Assembly (NCBI GenBank): GCA_900552475.1
Contig: USAC01000059.1
Location: forward strand, 1 to 12,857
Source: an uncultured Eubacteriales bacterium
GTDB lineage: Bacteria > Bacillota > Clostridia > Oscillospirales > Oscillospiraceae
Direction of reading: 5' to 3'
DNA: 12,857 nucleotides
Part shown: positions 1-6,604 of the stretch, in pieces
How positions within the stretch are numbered: the stretch's first letter is position 1
How the letters are laid out: each line of letters starts with the position of its first letter
Program-made: the position numbers and the translations under genes
The notes under the pieces: generated by a model
Seen by the model: only the letters and a program-made list of their open reading frames with translations
Told to the model about the DNA's origin: nothing
The model's database searches: none

Positions 1-1
1 A

Positions 2-27
2 CCTTGCAAAACAAGCTGTTTGCAAGG
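2..27. terminator. Inverted repeat at the window edge, possible terminator of the gene at 80-850
   Basis: A 9-bp perfect inverted repeat (2-10 paired with 19-27, ends CCTTGCAAA and TTTGCAAGG) lies 52 bases beyond the stop of the minus-strand gene ending at 80. On the minus strand any U-run would fall outside the window, so termination cannot be confirmed. No gene is seen in 1-79. Confidence 0.35.
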
Positions 28-79
28 ATGTTTTCGTGCGCCTTCTTTCCTCTGCGCTGGTCAGGTACTCACTTTCATA

Positions 80-850
80 CTAACCATCTCCCAGATAGCC
101 CTTCTGCCGCAGCCAGTCGATCGATGGCGCGCAGTCCTGATTTTCGATGGTAAACGTCGCCGCCGGGGCAAGGCGCACGATCTCGTCGAGCACCCGCTCC
201 ATCTGGATCACGCCCTTTCCGAGCGGGTCGTGCAGATCCATCTGCCCGGCGTTGTCGTGGATGTGGACGTGCCGCAGCCATGGGGCCATCGGCGCGATCC
301 ACTCCAACGGCGGCACATGGCTCACGAACGTGTTCGCGTGCCCCACGTCGAGGCAGAGCCCCAGACGCGCATCGTCCACCTGCCGCGCGATCTCCGCCAG
401 CAGCGACGGCTCCGGCTCCATCACATTTTCGAGCGCGACGGTCATCCCGTCCGGCAGCTCCCGCAGGAACTCCCGCCAGAACTGCACCGACTGCTCGATG
501 TACCACTCGGGAAAATACACCTGCGGCACGAACCCGCCGTGGATGACGAGCCGGTTCACACCCAGTTCGCGCGCCAGACGGACGGTCTGGCGGTAGCGCG
601 TGCGCGTGACCTCCCGCACGAGCGGGTCAATGGCACAGGGCGCCAGCTCCGCAAACGGCGCATGCAGCCAGAAGCGGTCGATGCCCGCCATCTGCGCGCG
701 CACCTCCGCCCGCCGCACCGGATCCTCCAGCACCGGCGCATAGCAGAAGTCCGCGATCTCATAGCCCAGCCCATTTTCGCGCGCAAGCTGCGCGGCGCGG
801 CCGTCGATCCCGGAGAGATATATTTTTTTCTTCAGCGTCCGTCGCTCCAT
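80..850 (-). CDS. Sugar phosphate isomerase/epimerase-like TIM-barrel protein (AP endonuclease 2 / xylose isomerase-like superfamily)
   Basis: A 256-residue cytoplasmic protein with the alpha/beta-barrel pattern of the xylose isomerase-like superfamily. That superfamily includes sugar-phosphate isomerases, epimerases and endonuclease IV. Visible metal-ligand candidates sit at the ends of successive beta strands: H63 (WLHAPF), H104 (LVIHGG), E141 (ALENV), D168 and H171 (CLDVGHAN), H195/H197 and D199 (HVHIHDN), H207 (LHDPLGKG) and E236 (TIENQ). This full set suggests an active divalent-metal enzyme. The ATG at 850 is chosen because GAGG sits about 9 bases upstream. The frame stays open to an ATG at 913, but that one has no good ribosome site and lies upstream of a possible promoter. 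The gene follows a terminator hairpin at 951-975, so it is probably not part of the B12 block. The substrate cannot be told from the sequence. Confidence 0.85.
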   Translation of the reverse strand: MERRTLKKKIYLSGIDGRAAQLARENGLGYEIADFCYAPVLEDPVRRAEVRAQMAGIDRFWLHAPFAELAPCAIDPLVREVTRTRYRQTVRLARELGVNRLVIHGGFVPQVYFPEWYIEQSVQFWREFLRELPDGMTVALENVMEPEPSLLAEIARQVDDARLGLCLDVGHANTFVSHVPPLEWIAPMAPWLRHVHIHDNAGQMDLHDPLGKGVIQMERVLDEIVRLAPAATFTIENQDCAPSIDWLRQKGYLGDG

Positions 851-880
851 CGGGTTTTTCCTCGCTTTCTCAATGCTCCC

Positions 881-910
881 AGTATACACGATTCTCCCGG
901 AAATTTCCAG
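881..910 (-). promoter_or_regulatory. Possible promoter for the isomerase-like gene
   Basis: On the minus strand a TATACT box (complement of 881-886) lies about 30 bases upstream of the chosen ATG at 850. The -35 region 17 bp upstream (TGGAAA) is poor. It is offered because a terminator-like hairpin separates this gene from the one before it. Confidence 0.35.
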
Positions 911-942
911 CATGCTTTTTTACAAGGAGCTCTGCTCTTTTG

Positions 943-976
943 GTGAAGATAAGGGCGGCTGATCCAGCCGCCCTTA
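943..976 (-). terminator. Terminator hairpin after the cysteine-rich small protein
   Basis: A perfect 10-bp inverted repeat (951-960 with 966-975, loop GATCC) begins 8 bases beyond the minus-strand stop at 984. The downstream U-run on the minus strand is broken (TTATCTTC), so efficiency may be modest. It marks the 3' end of the second cobalamin-regulated unit. Confidence 0.65.
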
Positions 977-983
977 ATCTTGT

Positions 984-1289
984 TTATTGCTGTTTCCGGT
1001 TTTTCTTCGCCAGCTCCGCGAGCTCGCCGAATTTGCCCGTCACATAGCTGTAGCTGCCGCGCCCGTGCGGCAGGAGACAGTTGCTGCAGTCCTTGATCCC
1101 GTCGCCGATATAGGCGAAGTTACCGCCGCACTGATCCCCGAGCGTATAGAGCGGACAGTAGCAGAACAGGCAGTTGAAGTCCTCCGGATGCGCCGTCTTG
1201 TGGCAGGGGAAGAACTCGCACGCCGTGTGCTGCATAAAGGAGTAACGGCACTCCTCGGGCTTGGTGGAGAGCGCCTCGCACTTATCCAT
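984..1289 (-). CDS. Cysteine-rich small domain protein (probable metal-binding)
   Basis: A 101-residue protein with ten cysteines (C4, C14, C24, C29, C40, C43, C45, C54, C68, C71). The core FFPCHKTAHPEDFNCLFCYC is the signature I recognise for the cysteine-rich small domain family (the PF04071 type). Its biochemical role is not established to my knowledge; binding of zinc or an iron-sulfur cluster is inferred from the Cys density. The ATG at 1289 is chosen because GGAGG lies 7 bases upstream and it overlaps the stop of the preceding gene in ATGGATAA, a sign of translational coupling. The longer open frame to 1394 only shadows that gene. There is no signal peptide and no membrane segment; the C-terminus is lysine-rich. 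Transcription is governed by the cobalamin riboswitch and terminator at 1694-1979, which links the protein to B12 physiology. Confidence 0.85.
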   Translation of the reverse strand: MDKCEALSTKPEECRYSFMQHTACEFFPCHKTAHPEDFNCLFCYCPLYTLGDQCGGNFAYIGDGIKDCSNCLLPHGRGSYSYVTGKFGELAELAKKNRKQQ

Positions 1290-1596
1290 GCCGCACCTCC
1301 GCCACGGGCCTGTCCGGCCAATAGATGACGTAGCACTCCGAAAGCTCGCCCATATAGAAGAAGATGTTCTCGCCCATCTCGATGTGCTCGTCAAAGACGA
1401 GATCCGGCACGAACAGGCGAGCGCTCGTGCGCTTGGGCCCCTTGACGGTCAGCCCCTCTGCCGTCGGGTGGTCGCGCAGCTGCGCGGCCGCCGCCGTCAG
1501 ACCCGGGAACTTCAGCGCCTTCTCCAGCGCCGGGAGCTCCGTCTCCCCGTTGATATAGACCAGATGCTCCTCGTTTTTAAACCAGCTCACATGCAT
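1282..1596 (-). CDS. Unrecognised 104-residue protein, first gene under a cobalamin riboswitch
   Basis: I do not recognise a family. The protein has 104 residues, is probably soluble, has a single cysteine (C88), no signal peptide and no membrane segment. Its middle is alpha-helical in look (LPALEKALKFPGLTAAAAQL). An acidic and aromatic C-terminal half carries LFVPDLVFDEHIEMG and FFYMGELSECYVIYWPD. The ATG at 1596 is supported by AGAGGAG about 9 bases upstream. The open frame extends to 1758 but would run through the riboswitch terminator, so it is rejected. The stop overlaps the next gene by 8 bases, so the two are probably made together. The leader upstream (1597-1986) holds a cobalamin riboswitch, an intrinsic terminator and two further hairpins. 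A role in corrinoid handling or sensing is only inferred from this control. Confidence 0.8.
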   Translation of the reverse strand: MHVSWFKNEEHLVYINGETELPALEKALKFPGLTAAAAQLRDHPTAEGLTVKGPKRTSARLFVPDLVFDEHIEMGENIFFYMGELSECYVIYWPDRPVAEVRHG

Positions 1597-1628
1597 TGCA
1601 GTTCGCTCCTCTCTCGGTTTTTTATAGG

Positions 1629-1654
1629 GGGAGGGGTCTGGCTGGACCCCTCCC
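1629..1654 (-). other. Strong GC hairpin in the leader just before the 104-residue gene
   Basis: A perfect 10-bp inverted repeat (1629-1638 with 1645-1654, loop of 6) lies between the riboswitch terminator and the ribosome binding site of the gene starting at 1596. On the minus strand it is followed by CCTATAAAAAACC, with no U-run, so it is not a terminator for this strand. A smaller hairpin (1670-1675 with 1679-1684) lies next to it. They may protect the processed 5' end of the read-through transcript, but no function is shown. Confidence 0.5.
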
Positions 1655-1693
1655 GTCTCATGGAAAGCTGACGGCAGAGCCGTCTCGGCTGAC

Positions 1694-1740
1694 AAAATAA
1701 AAACGGCCGCGGCGATGCGTCTGTCCATCGCCGCGGCCGT
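1694..1740 (-). terminator. Intrinsic terminator of the cobalamin riboswitch (attenuator)
   Basis: A perfect 15-bp inverted repeat (1703-1717 with 1726-1740, loop of 8) is followed on the minus strand by UUUUUAUUUU. It lies between the riboswitch aptamer and the gene at 1596, which is the classic place for a transcription-terminating expression platform. Bound cobalamin would be expected to favour termination. It also stops read-through from the ECF genes upstream. Confidence 0.93.
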
Positions 1741-1794
1741 GTTTCCGCGCAAATGCATCCCGTCCCCGATGCGCGCGGGGATGCGGGTCTTTCC

Positions 1795-1979
1795 GGTCTG
1801 AGCAGGTCTTCTGACTCGCGCCTCGTCAACGGCCGCAGGCGGTCTTCTCGGTTTCCCAATGACCGGCTTTCACCATGCTGCGGCGGTCTCCGCGCTCACA
1901 GCGGCGGTACCGTCCGGGAATTGCACCCGTATTGTCTATTCTCCCGCGCGGCCCGGACGGCGGCGCGGACACTCAGTCC
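1795..1979 (-). promoter_or_regulatory. Cobalamin riboswitch controlling the two small genes at 984-1596
   Basis: Read on the minus strand, this 185-base element carries the cobalamin (RF00174-type) landmarks in order. They are an AATAGACAAT box (cf. AATAGGGAA), hairpin CGGGTGCAATTCCCG, CGGTACCGCCGCTGTGAG (cf. CGGnCCCGCCACTGTGA), the paired element GGTCATTG...CCGAGAAGACC, and the B12 box AGTCAGAAGACCTGCT. The closing helix P1 is visible: 1972-1979 pairs with 1795-1802 with one mismatch. An intrinsic terminator follows at 1694-1740. Function from family knowledge: it binds adenosyl- or other cobalamins and lowers downstream expression when B12 is plentiful. Confidence 0.93.
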
Positions 1980-1992
1980 ATTTATTTTTTCT

Positions 1993-2021
1993 ATCGTACT
2001 ATGTCCGGCGGCGCTTGTCAA
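1993..2021 (-). promoter_or_regulatory. Promoter of the second cobalamin riboswitch unit
   Basis: On the minus strand, a perfect TTGACA (complement of 2016-2021) and TACGAT (complement of 1993-1998) are 17 bp apart. The -35 box starts only 8 bases beyond the stop codon of the ECF fusion gene. Transcription would begin near 1986, just before riboswitch helix P1. The small genes therefore have their own start as well as possible read-through from the ECF operon. Confidence 0.85.
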
Positions 2022-2028
2022 GATGCAG

Positions 2029-4671
2029 TTACTCCACGATGCCGTATTTCACCTTGATACGATCGAGCTTTTCGAGCATCGGCTCGGCGAGGACCAGCAG
2101 GAAGAAGCACGTCGCCACCGCGTAGACGCAGTCCACGGGGAAGCCCGTGATATAGTACGCCACGAGCGTCTGCCAGTTGAGCTCCTGCCGCGCAAGCAGT
2201 GCCGCGACGGGGTTCATCAGCCCGCCGTAGATGATGAGCGCGCAGAGCGCGCCGAAGGTACACAGCGCCCCCCGGCTGCGCCGCAGCAGCCCCTTGCGGA
2301 ACAGCACGCCCGCGAGGAAGCCGATGATGCCCATGCAGAACATCTGGAACGGTGTCCACGCGCCCTGTGAAAACAGGATGTTGCTCACGAGCATCGTCAC
2401 CGCGCCCACGAGGAAGCCCGTCTCGCCGCCGAGCGCGACACCGGAGATGATCGTGAGAGCCATGACAGGCTTGAACTGCGGGAGCATGAAAAACGCTGCG
2501 CGCCCCGCCACGCCGAGCGCGCAGAGCACCGCGATGAGCACCAGCTCACGCGGCTGCGGCTTTCGCCCCTCGAAGACCATGAAGAACGGCAGCATGCACT
2601 CGAGCATGACGAGCAGCGCCGTGAAGATATACTTCTTGTTGTCGAGATAGTACACGGAGACAAACAGCGTCACCGGAATGAGCAGCAGGATCATCACTGC
2701 CGCCGCGACCGTCCGACGCGAGAGCTTCCGCTTTTCCACCGCCGTCTGCACCTGTACGAGCGGCGGCGAGCGCCGCCCGACAGCGGCAATCAGCACGAAC
2801 AGGCTCAGCAGGAACACGCCGTAAAGCCCCGCCGTCTGCAGGCCCTCCTGCGTCAGCGTGCCGCCGCCAACGAGAGCGGAGAGGTCGGTATCCTGCGTGG
2901 CCTTCCAGAAAATGGCGAGTGCCACAGCCGCCGCGACGGCGGCAATGGCCCTGCGCCACCACGGGAGCTTTTTCGGCTTCCAGGCCGTGCTCTCCTCCGC
3001 CGGCTCCGGCAGCGGCGCATAGCGGTGCGCGACCTCGGGCGCGGGCGGCAGCTCGCCGCCGATGACGGCCATCACGTCCTCGGGCGTCACAGCCTGCGCC
3101 TCCAGCCCGCGCACCATGCGGTTGGCGGAGGTCGTATAGAAGCTGTTGCCGGAGAAGAAGGCACGCGGCGCGGCGTCGGCGACGATGCTCCCGTCGAAAA
3201 ACAGCGCGCAGCGGTGCGCCCAGCGGGCGCAGAACTCCACGTCGTGGCTCACCATCAGAACCGTCACGCCGCCCGCGAGGAGCGACTGCACGATGGCGGC
3301 AAACGCCTGCTTGAACTCCGCGTCGAGCCCCTTTGTCGGCTCGTCCATGAGCAGGATGTCCGGCTGCAGCAGCAGCACCTTCGCCAGTGCCGCGCGCTGC
3401 TGCTCGCCGCCGGAGAGGTCATACGGGTGCCGGTCGAGCAGCTCCGTCAGGCGGCAGAGCGCCACGATCTGCTCCACGCGCTGCTGCTGTGCCTGCTTGG
3501 GCAGCTTCTGCCCGTCGAACACCTCGAACAGGTCTTCGCGGACGGTCTTCTTCACGAACAGCGCCTGCGGATTCTGCGGCAGTACGCCGATGCGCCCCGT
3601 GTGCGACACGCTCCCGCGGTAGGGCTTGAGCCCGCCCGCGAGCAGGCGCAGGCTCGTGCTCTTGCCCGCGCCGTTGCCGCCTAGGAGGGCGACGAACTCG
3701 CCTCGCCCGACCTCGACGGAAAAGCCCTTCACAACGTCGGGGCTGTCCTTTTCGTACTTATACCAGAGTCCCTCGGCACGCAGGACGCACTCGCCGTGAC
3801 CCGGAATATCCTCCGCCGGGATGGGCAGCAGCGGCTGCGCCGCCGCCCGCTTTTCGAGAAAATCGCGTCCCTCGCGCACCGTCACCGGACAGGGATAGTC
3901 GCTCTCGACCGAGGCCCACACGCGCATCGCCGCGGGCATCGCGAGGAACATCCCGTGCCCCCGGCCGCGCAGCATCTGCCCGACCTCGGCGGGCGTCCCC
4001 ACGCCGAGCAGGCGGCCGCCGTCCATGACGGCCACGCTCGTCGCCAGTGGGAACGCCTCCTCCAGCCGGTGCTCCGTCAGAAGGATCGTCGTGCCCAGCT
4101 CGCGGTTGATGCGTCCCAGAACGGCCAGAAAATCCGACGCCGCGATGGGGTCGAGCTGGCTCGTCGGCTCGTCGAGAATGAGGAGCTTCGGCTGCATGAC
4201 CATGACGGAGGCAAGGCTCAAAAGCTGCTTCTGTCCGCCGGAAAGGCTCGCCACCTCGCGGTAAAACCAGTCCTGAATGCCGAAAAAGCTCGCCATCTCC
4301 GCCACGCGGCGGCGGATGGTCGGCGTGTCCAGCCCAAGGCTCTCCAGCCCGAAGGCCAGCTCGTGCCAGACCTTGTCGGTCACGGTCTGCTTGTCCACGG
4401 ACTGCTGCACGAAGCCGATGCCGCTCGCCTGCTCGCGCTCGGAGACATCCGCGAGCGGGCGGCCGTCGAAGAAAATCGCGCCCTCGCGCGCGCCGTGCGG
4501 CGCGAGCACGGTCTTGAGCTGGCGCAGCAGCGTCGATTTACCGCAGCCTGACGGGCCGCAGAGCACCATGAACGCCCCCTGCTCCACCCGCAGCGACACA
4601 TCGTCGAGCGCCGCGCGGCGCTGCTGGGGGTAGCGGAAGGTATAGTGCTCCATACGCAGCAGTTCACTCAT
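2029..4671 (-). CDS. ECF transporter: two fused ATPase domains plus S-component-like membrane domain in one chain
   Basis: An 880-residue protein. ATPase domain 1 has Walker A GPSGCGKST (39-47), Q-loop QQ 89-90, signature LSGGQ (143-147), Walker B LLILDEPT (163-170) and H201. ATPase domain 2 has Walker A GGNGAGKST (331-339), PQN 365-367, signature LSGGEQ (419-424), Walker B ILLMDEPT (439-446) and H476. A charged and proline-rich linker (about 535-570) leads into a membrane domain of several helices (about 572-865). Its second half, for example FFMLPQFKPVMALTI and SQGAWTPFQMFCMGIIGFLAG, looks like an ECF S component (substrate-binding subunit). All catalytic motifs look intact. The ATG at 4671 overlaps the upstream ecfT stop (ATGA), and GAGGAG lies upstream. 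The open frame continues to 4881 but only as a shadow of ecfT. Substrate inferred as cobalamin or a precursor from flanking riboswitches. Confidence 0.92.
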   Translation of the reverse strand: MSELLRMEHYTFRYPQQRRAALDDVSLRVEQGAFMVLCGPSGCGKSTLLRQLKTVLAPHGAREGAIFFDGRPLADVSEREQASGIGFVQQSVDKQTVTDKVWHELAFGLESLGLDTPTIRRRVAEMASFFGIQDWFYREVASLSGGQKQLLSLASVMVMQPKLLILDEPTSQLDPIAASDFLAVLGRINRELGTTILLTEHRLEEAFPLATSVAVMDGGRLLGVGTPAEVGQMLRGRGHGMFLAMPAAMRVWASVESDYPCPVTVREGRDFLEKRAAAQPLLPIPAEDIPGHGECVLRAEGLWYKYEKDSPDVVKGFSVEVGRGEFVALLGGNGAGKSTSLRLLAGGLKPYRGSVSHTGRIGVLPQNPQALFVKKTVREDLFEVFDGQKLPKQAQQQRVEQIVALCRLTELLDRHPYDLSGGEQQRAALAKVLLLQPDILLMDEPTKGLDAEFKQAFAAIVQSLLAGGVTVLMVSHDVEFCARWAHRCALFFDGSIVADAAPRAFFSGNSFYTTSANRMVRGLEAQAVTPEDVMAVIGGELPPAPEVAHRYAPLPEPAEESTAWKPKKLPWWRRAIAAVAAAVALAIFWKATQDTDLSALVGGGTLTQEGLQTAGLYGVFLLSLFVLIAAVGRRSPPLVQVQTAVEKRKLSRRTVAAAVMILLLIPVTLFVSVYYLDNKKYIFTALLVMLECMLPFFMVFEGRKPQPRELVLIAVLCALGVAGRAAFFMLPQFKPVMALTIISGVALGGETGFLVGAVTMLVSNILFSQGAWTPFQMFCMGIIGFLAGVLFRKGLLRRSRGALCTFGALCALIIYGGLMNPVAALLARQELNWQTLVAYYITGFPVDCVYAVATCFFLLVLAEPMLEKLDRIKVKYGIVE

Positions 4672-5579
4672 GCCGTCTCTCGCTCCTCTCGTTTCGTCAT
4701 GTTCGTCCAGCGCCGGTCGGCCGCCAGATCCAGCAGCACCGGCGTCAGGCACAGCAGCAGATACACCGCCTGAAAGCTGACGGTGATCGGCCGCACGGGC
4801 GCGCCGAGCAGCATCGGGTAATACTGCCAATAAAGTCCGCCCGCGATCCAGCCCGCGATGACATACCCCCCGCTGATACACAGCCAGAGCGTGAGCATGC
4901 GGTCGCGCTCGTCAAAGCGAAAGATCGAAAAGCTCGTCCGCCCGCGCAGGCCGTAGCCGCGGCTATTCATGCTGTCCGCCGTCTCGATCGCCGTCTCCAG
5001 ACTCCATGTAATCAGGATGGAGAACGTGCGCAGGGCGATGCGCAGGCGCGTGAGAACGCTGCCGCTTGAGACGTCGCGCCCGAGTGTGCGCTGCGCCTCG
5101 CTGATCGTGTGGAGCTGGGCGCGGAACTGCGGCACGAACCGCAGCGTCATCGACAGCACCAGCGACAGCGCCGGCGCCACGCGCCCGAACAGGTAGATGA
5201 ACTTATCGGAGGTCATGACCTCGCTGAAGCTCGAAAACCACAAAATGACGCTTGCGAGCAGCCCCGCCGCCGCGAGCCCGTAGAGGATGCTCTCGAGCGT
5301 GAGCGGGTTGCCGCTCGGCAGATACGTCAGGATCGTCATGCCCTGGTGCGTGAAGGCCGGGTTCATCACCGCCGCGAGCGCCATGACCGGCAGCAGCCAG
5401 CGCAGCTTCTGCCACAGCGCGTCCCACCCCTGCAGGCGCAGGAGATACCACGATGCGCACAGCAGCGAGATCGCGAGACACACCGGCTGCATCAGGCTCA
5501 TCGAGAGCACGAGCACCAGCGCATAGTATAGAAAATTCACCGCCGGGTGGCAGTCGGAAAAGGCGTCGCGCCGGTTCAT
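4668..5579 (-). CDS. ecfT: ECF transporter transmembrane coupling protein (EcfT)
   Basis: A 303-residue integral membrane protein, the T component of an energy-coupling-factor importer. It joins the S component to the ATPases and transmits ATP-driven movement. Hydrophobic helices occupy about 14-48, 60-73, 97-117, 134-149, 228-250 and 264-288. The cytoplasmic coupling region holds EAQRTLGRD (161-169) and the family's Ala/Ser-Arg-Gly motif as SRGYG (206-210), which contacts the ATPase grooves. AAAGGAGAG lies upstream of the ATG at 5579, and the stop overlaps the start of the fused ATPase/S gene in ATGA, so the two are translationally coupled. It lies 41 bases after the DUF4430 gene in the same operon. 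It is somewhat longer than the usual 260-residue EcfT, because of its C-terminal helices. Confidence 0.92.
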   Translation of the reverse strand: MNRRDAFSDCHPAVNFLYYALVLVLSMSLMQPVCLAISLLCASWYLLRLQGWDALWQKLRWLLPVMALAAVMNPAFTHQGMTILTYLPSGNPLTLESILYGLAAAGLLASVILWFSSFSEVMTSDKFIYLFGRVAPALSLVLSMTLRFVPQFRAQLHTISEAQRTLGRDVSSGSVLTRLRIALRTFSILITWSLETAIETADSMNSRGYGLRGRTSFSIFRFDERDRMLTLWLCISGGYVIAGWIAGGLYWQYYPMLLGAPVRPITVSFQAVYLLLCLTPVLLDLAADRRWTNMTKREERETA

Positions 5580-5620
5580 GTGCTCTCTCCTTTCATCAAT
5601 CAGTTCATCAAATTGCGCGG

Positions 5621-6469
5621 TCAGCCGCCCATGGCGTAGCCGCCGCCGATGTCCTCGCCGTAGCCCACGCAGGTATACATCCAGCAGATCTCGTCACCCT
5701 GCTGCACCGTGTAGCGCGAGCAGCCGTAGTTCGGGAACCAGCCGTTGACCTTGTACATCCAGCCGGACTGGGATCCGACGTCAAACTCATAGAGGTTCGC
5801 GATGCCCTTGACGTAGGCGCTGTTATACATCGGCGTAAAGTTGGAATCCATGTGGATGCCGCGCTCGCGGCAGACGCGCTGCAGCACGTCAAAAACGCTC
5901 TCGCCCTCGGAAAACGTCACCGTCGTCGTGCCGAGGATCACGCCGTTGGACGGCACGATGCTCTTTTTCGACTCCTTCACCTTGTCCATATTGTCGAGGA
6001 TCGTCTTGCAGGTGATGGAAATGGTGCAGGTGTGCTGCTTCGACGTGTCAACCGTCGTATCCTCCGGCTCCGTGGGTGTGGGCTTACCCTCCGGGACGGG
6101 GTCGGTCTGGTATTTGTCCTTCCCCGTCGAGGGGTTGATCTCCTGCTTGCCGCCCGTGGTACCCGAGGACGGCGTCTCCGCATTATCTGCGGGCGTCTGC
6201 TGATCGTCCGAAGGCGTCTCGGCGTCCGGCGTCTCGTCTGTGGGCGTTTCGGTGTCGTCCGGGGTGACGATCTCGCTCTGCTGCGGGTCATTCGCGACGT
6301 TGTCGGAGGGCTTCCCTCCCTGTCCGAACGACGCCACCAGCACCGACGTCACGAGCACCGCCACAACCAGCGCCGCGCCGATTCCGATCGACAGCAGCTT
6401 CTTTTTGCTTCTCTTCGGCTTCTCCGGCTCCATCTGCGGCTCCGGACGCGGCTCTTCAAACAAACTCAT
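5621..6469 (-). CDS. Membrane-anchored DUF4430 (transcobalamin C-terminal-like) protein, putative cobalamin-capture protein
   Basis: A 282-residue protein. The order is a short acidic/basic cytoplasmic N-terminus ending in KRSKKK (19-24), one membrane helix (25-48), a Pro/Thr/Asp/Glu-rich linker of about 95 residues (50-145) and a C-terminal globular domain (146-270). This domain has SVFDVLQRVCRERGI (191-205) and the hallmark GWMYKVNGWFP (236-246), then QQGDEICWMYT. That is the DUF4430 / transcobalamin-like C-terminal pattern; in animal transcobalamin the related domain covers bound B12. The domain has six cysteines (148, 154, 200, 250, 262, 267), which may form disulfides outside the cell. 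There is no lipobox, so it is a type II-like anchored protein. The start is set by AGGAGAGGAG before the ATG at 6469. It is first in an operon with the ECF importer, after a cobalamin riboswitch. B12 binding is inferred, not shown. Confidence 0.88.
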   Translation of the reverse strand: MSLFEEPRPEPQMEPEKPKRSKKKLLSIGIGAALVVAVLVTSVLVASFGQGGKPSDNVANDPQQSEIVTPDDTETPTDETPDAETPSDDQQTPADNAETPSSGTTGGKQEINPSTGKDKYQTDPVPEGKPTPTEPEDTTVDTSKQHTCTISITCKTILDNMDKVKESKKSIVPSNGVILGTTTVTFSEGESVFDVLQRVCRERGIHMDSNFTPMYNSAYVKGIANLYEFDVGSQSGWMYKVNGWFPNYGCSRYTVQQGDEICWMYTCVGYGEDIGGGYAMGG

Positions 6470-6513
6470 AGTATAACTCCTCTCCTATGAAAATCCGTGC
6501 GGCGCGGGCGCGC

Positions 6514-6547
6514 CAAAAAAATCGGCCGCTCCCGCAGGAACGGCCGG
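6514..6547 (-). terminator. Intrinsic terminator of the leader before the DUF4430 gene
   Basis: A 10-bp stem with one G-U pair (6537-6546 with 6523-6532, loop of 4) is followed on the minus strand by AUUUUUUU. It lies between the riboswitch B12 box (about 6610-6625) and the ATG at 6469, so it is a probable transcription attenuator for the whole ECF operon. Confidence 0.88.
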
Positions 6548-6604
6548 CAAATGACATACGCTGTCTGCTCTGCGGAGAATTCGCCCGCCGCTGTGTGATC
6601 CTCC

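Noticed and set aside
20..946. 308-codon plus-strand open frame opposite the isomerase-like gene
   Set aside because: Arg/His-rich shadow; the minus-strand protein has complete metal-ligand motifs.
1597..1758. N-terminal extension of the 104-residue protein to 1758
   Set aside because: It would translate the riboswitch terminator stem; ATG 1596 has a strong ribosome site.
4672..4881. N-terminal extension of the ECF fusion protein to 4881
   Set aside because: The extension lies wholly inside ecfT in another frame, while ATG 4671 overlaps the ecfT stop (ATGA) and has a ribosome site.
5453..6490. 345-codon open frame on the plus strand opposite the DUF4430 gene
   Set aside because: Arg/Leu/His-rich shadow of the DUF4430 gene and the start of ecfT; no ribosome site or family signature.
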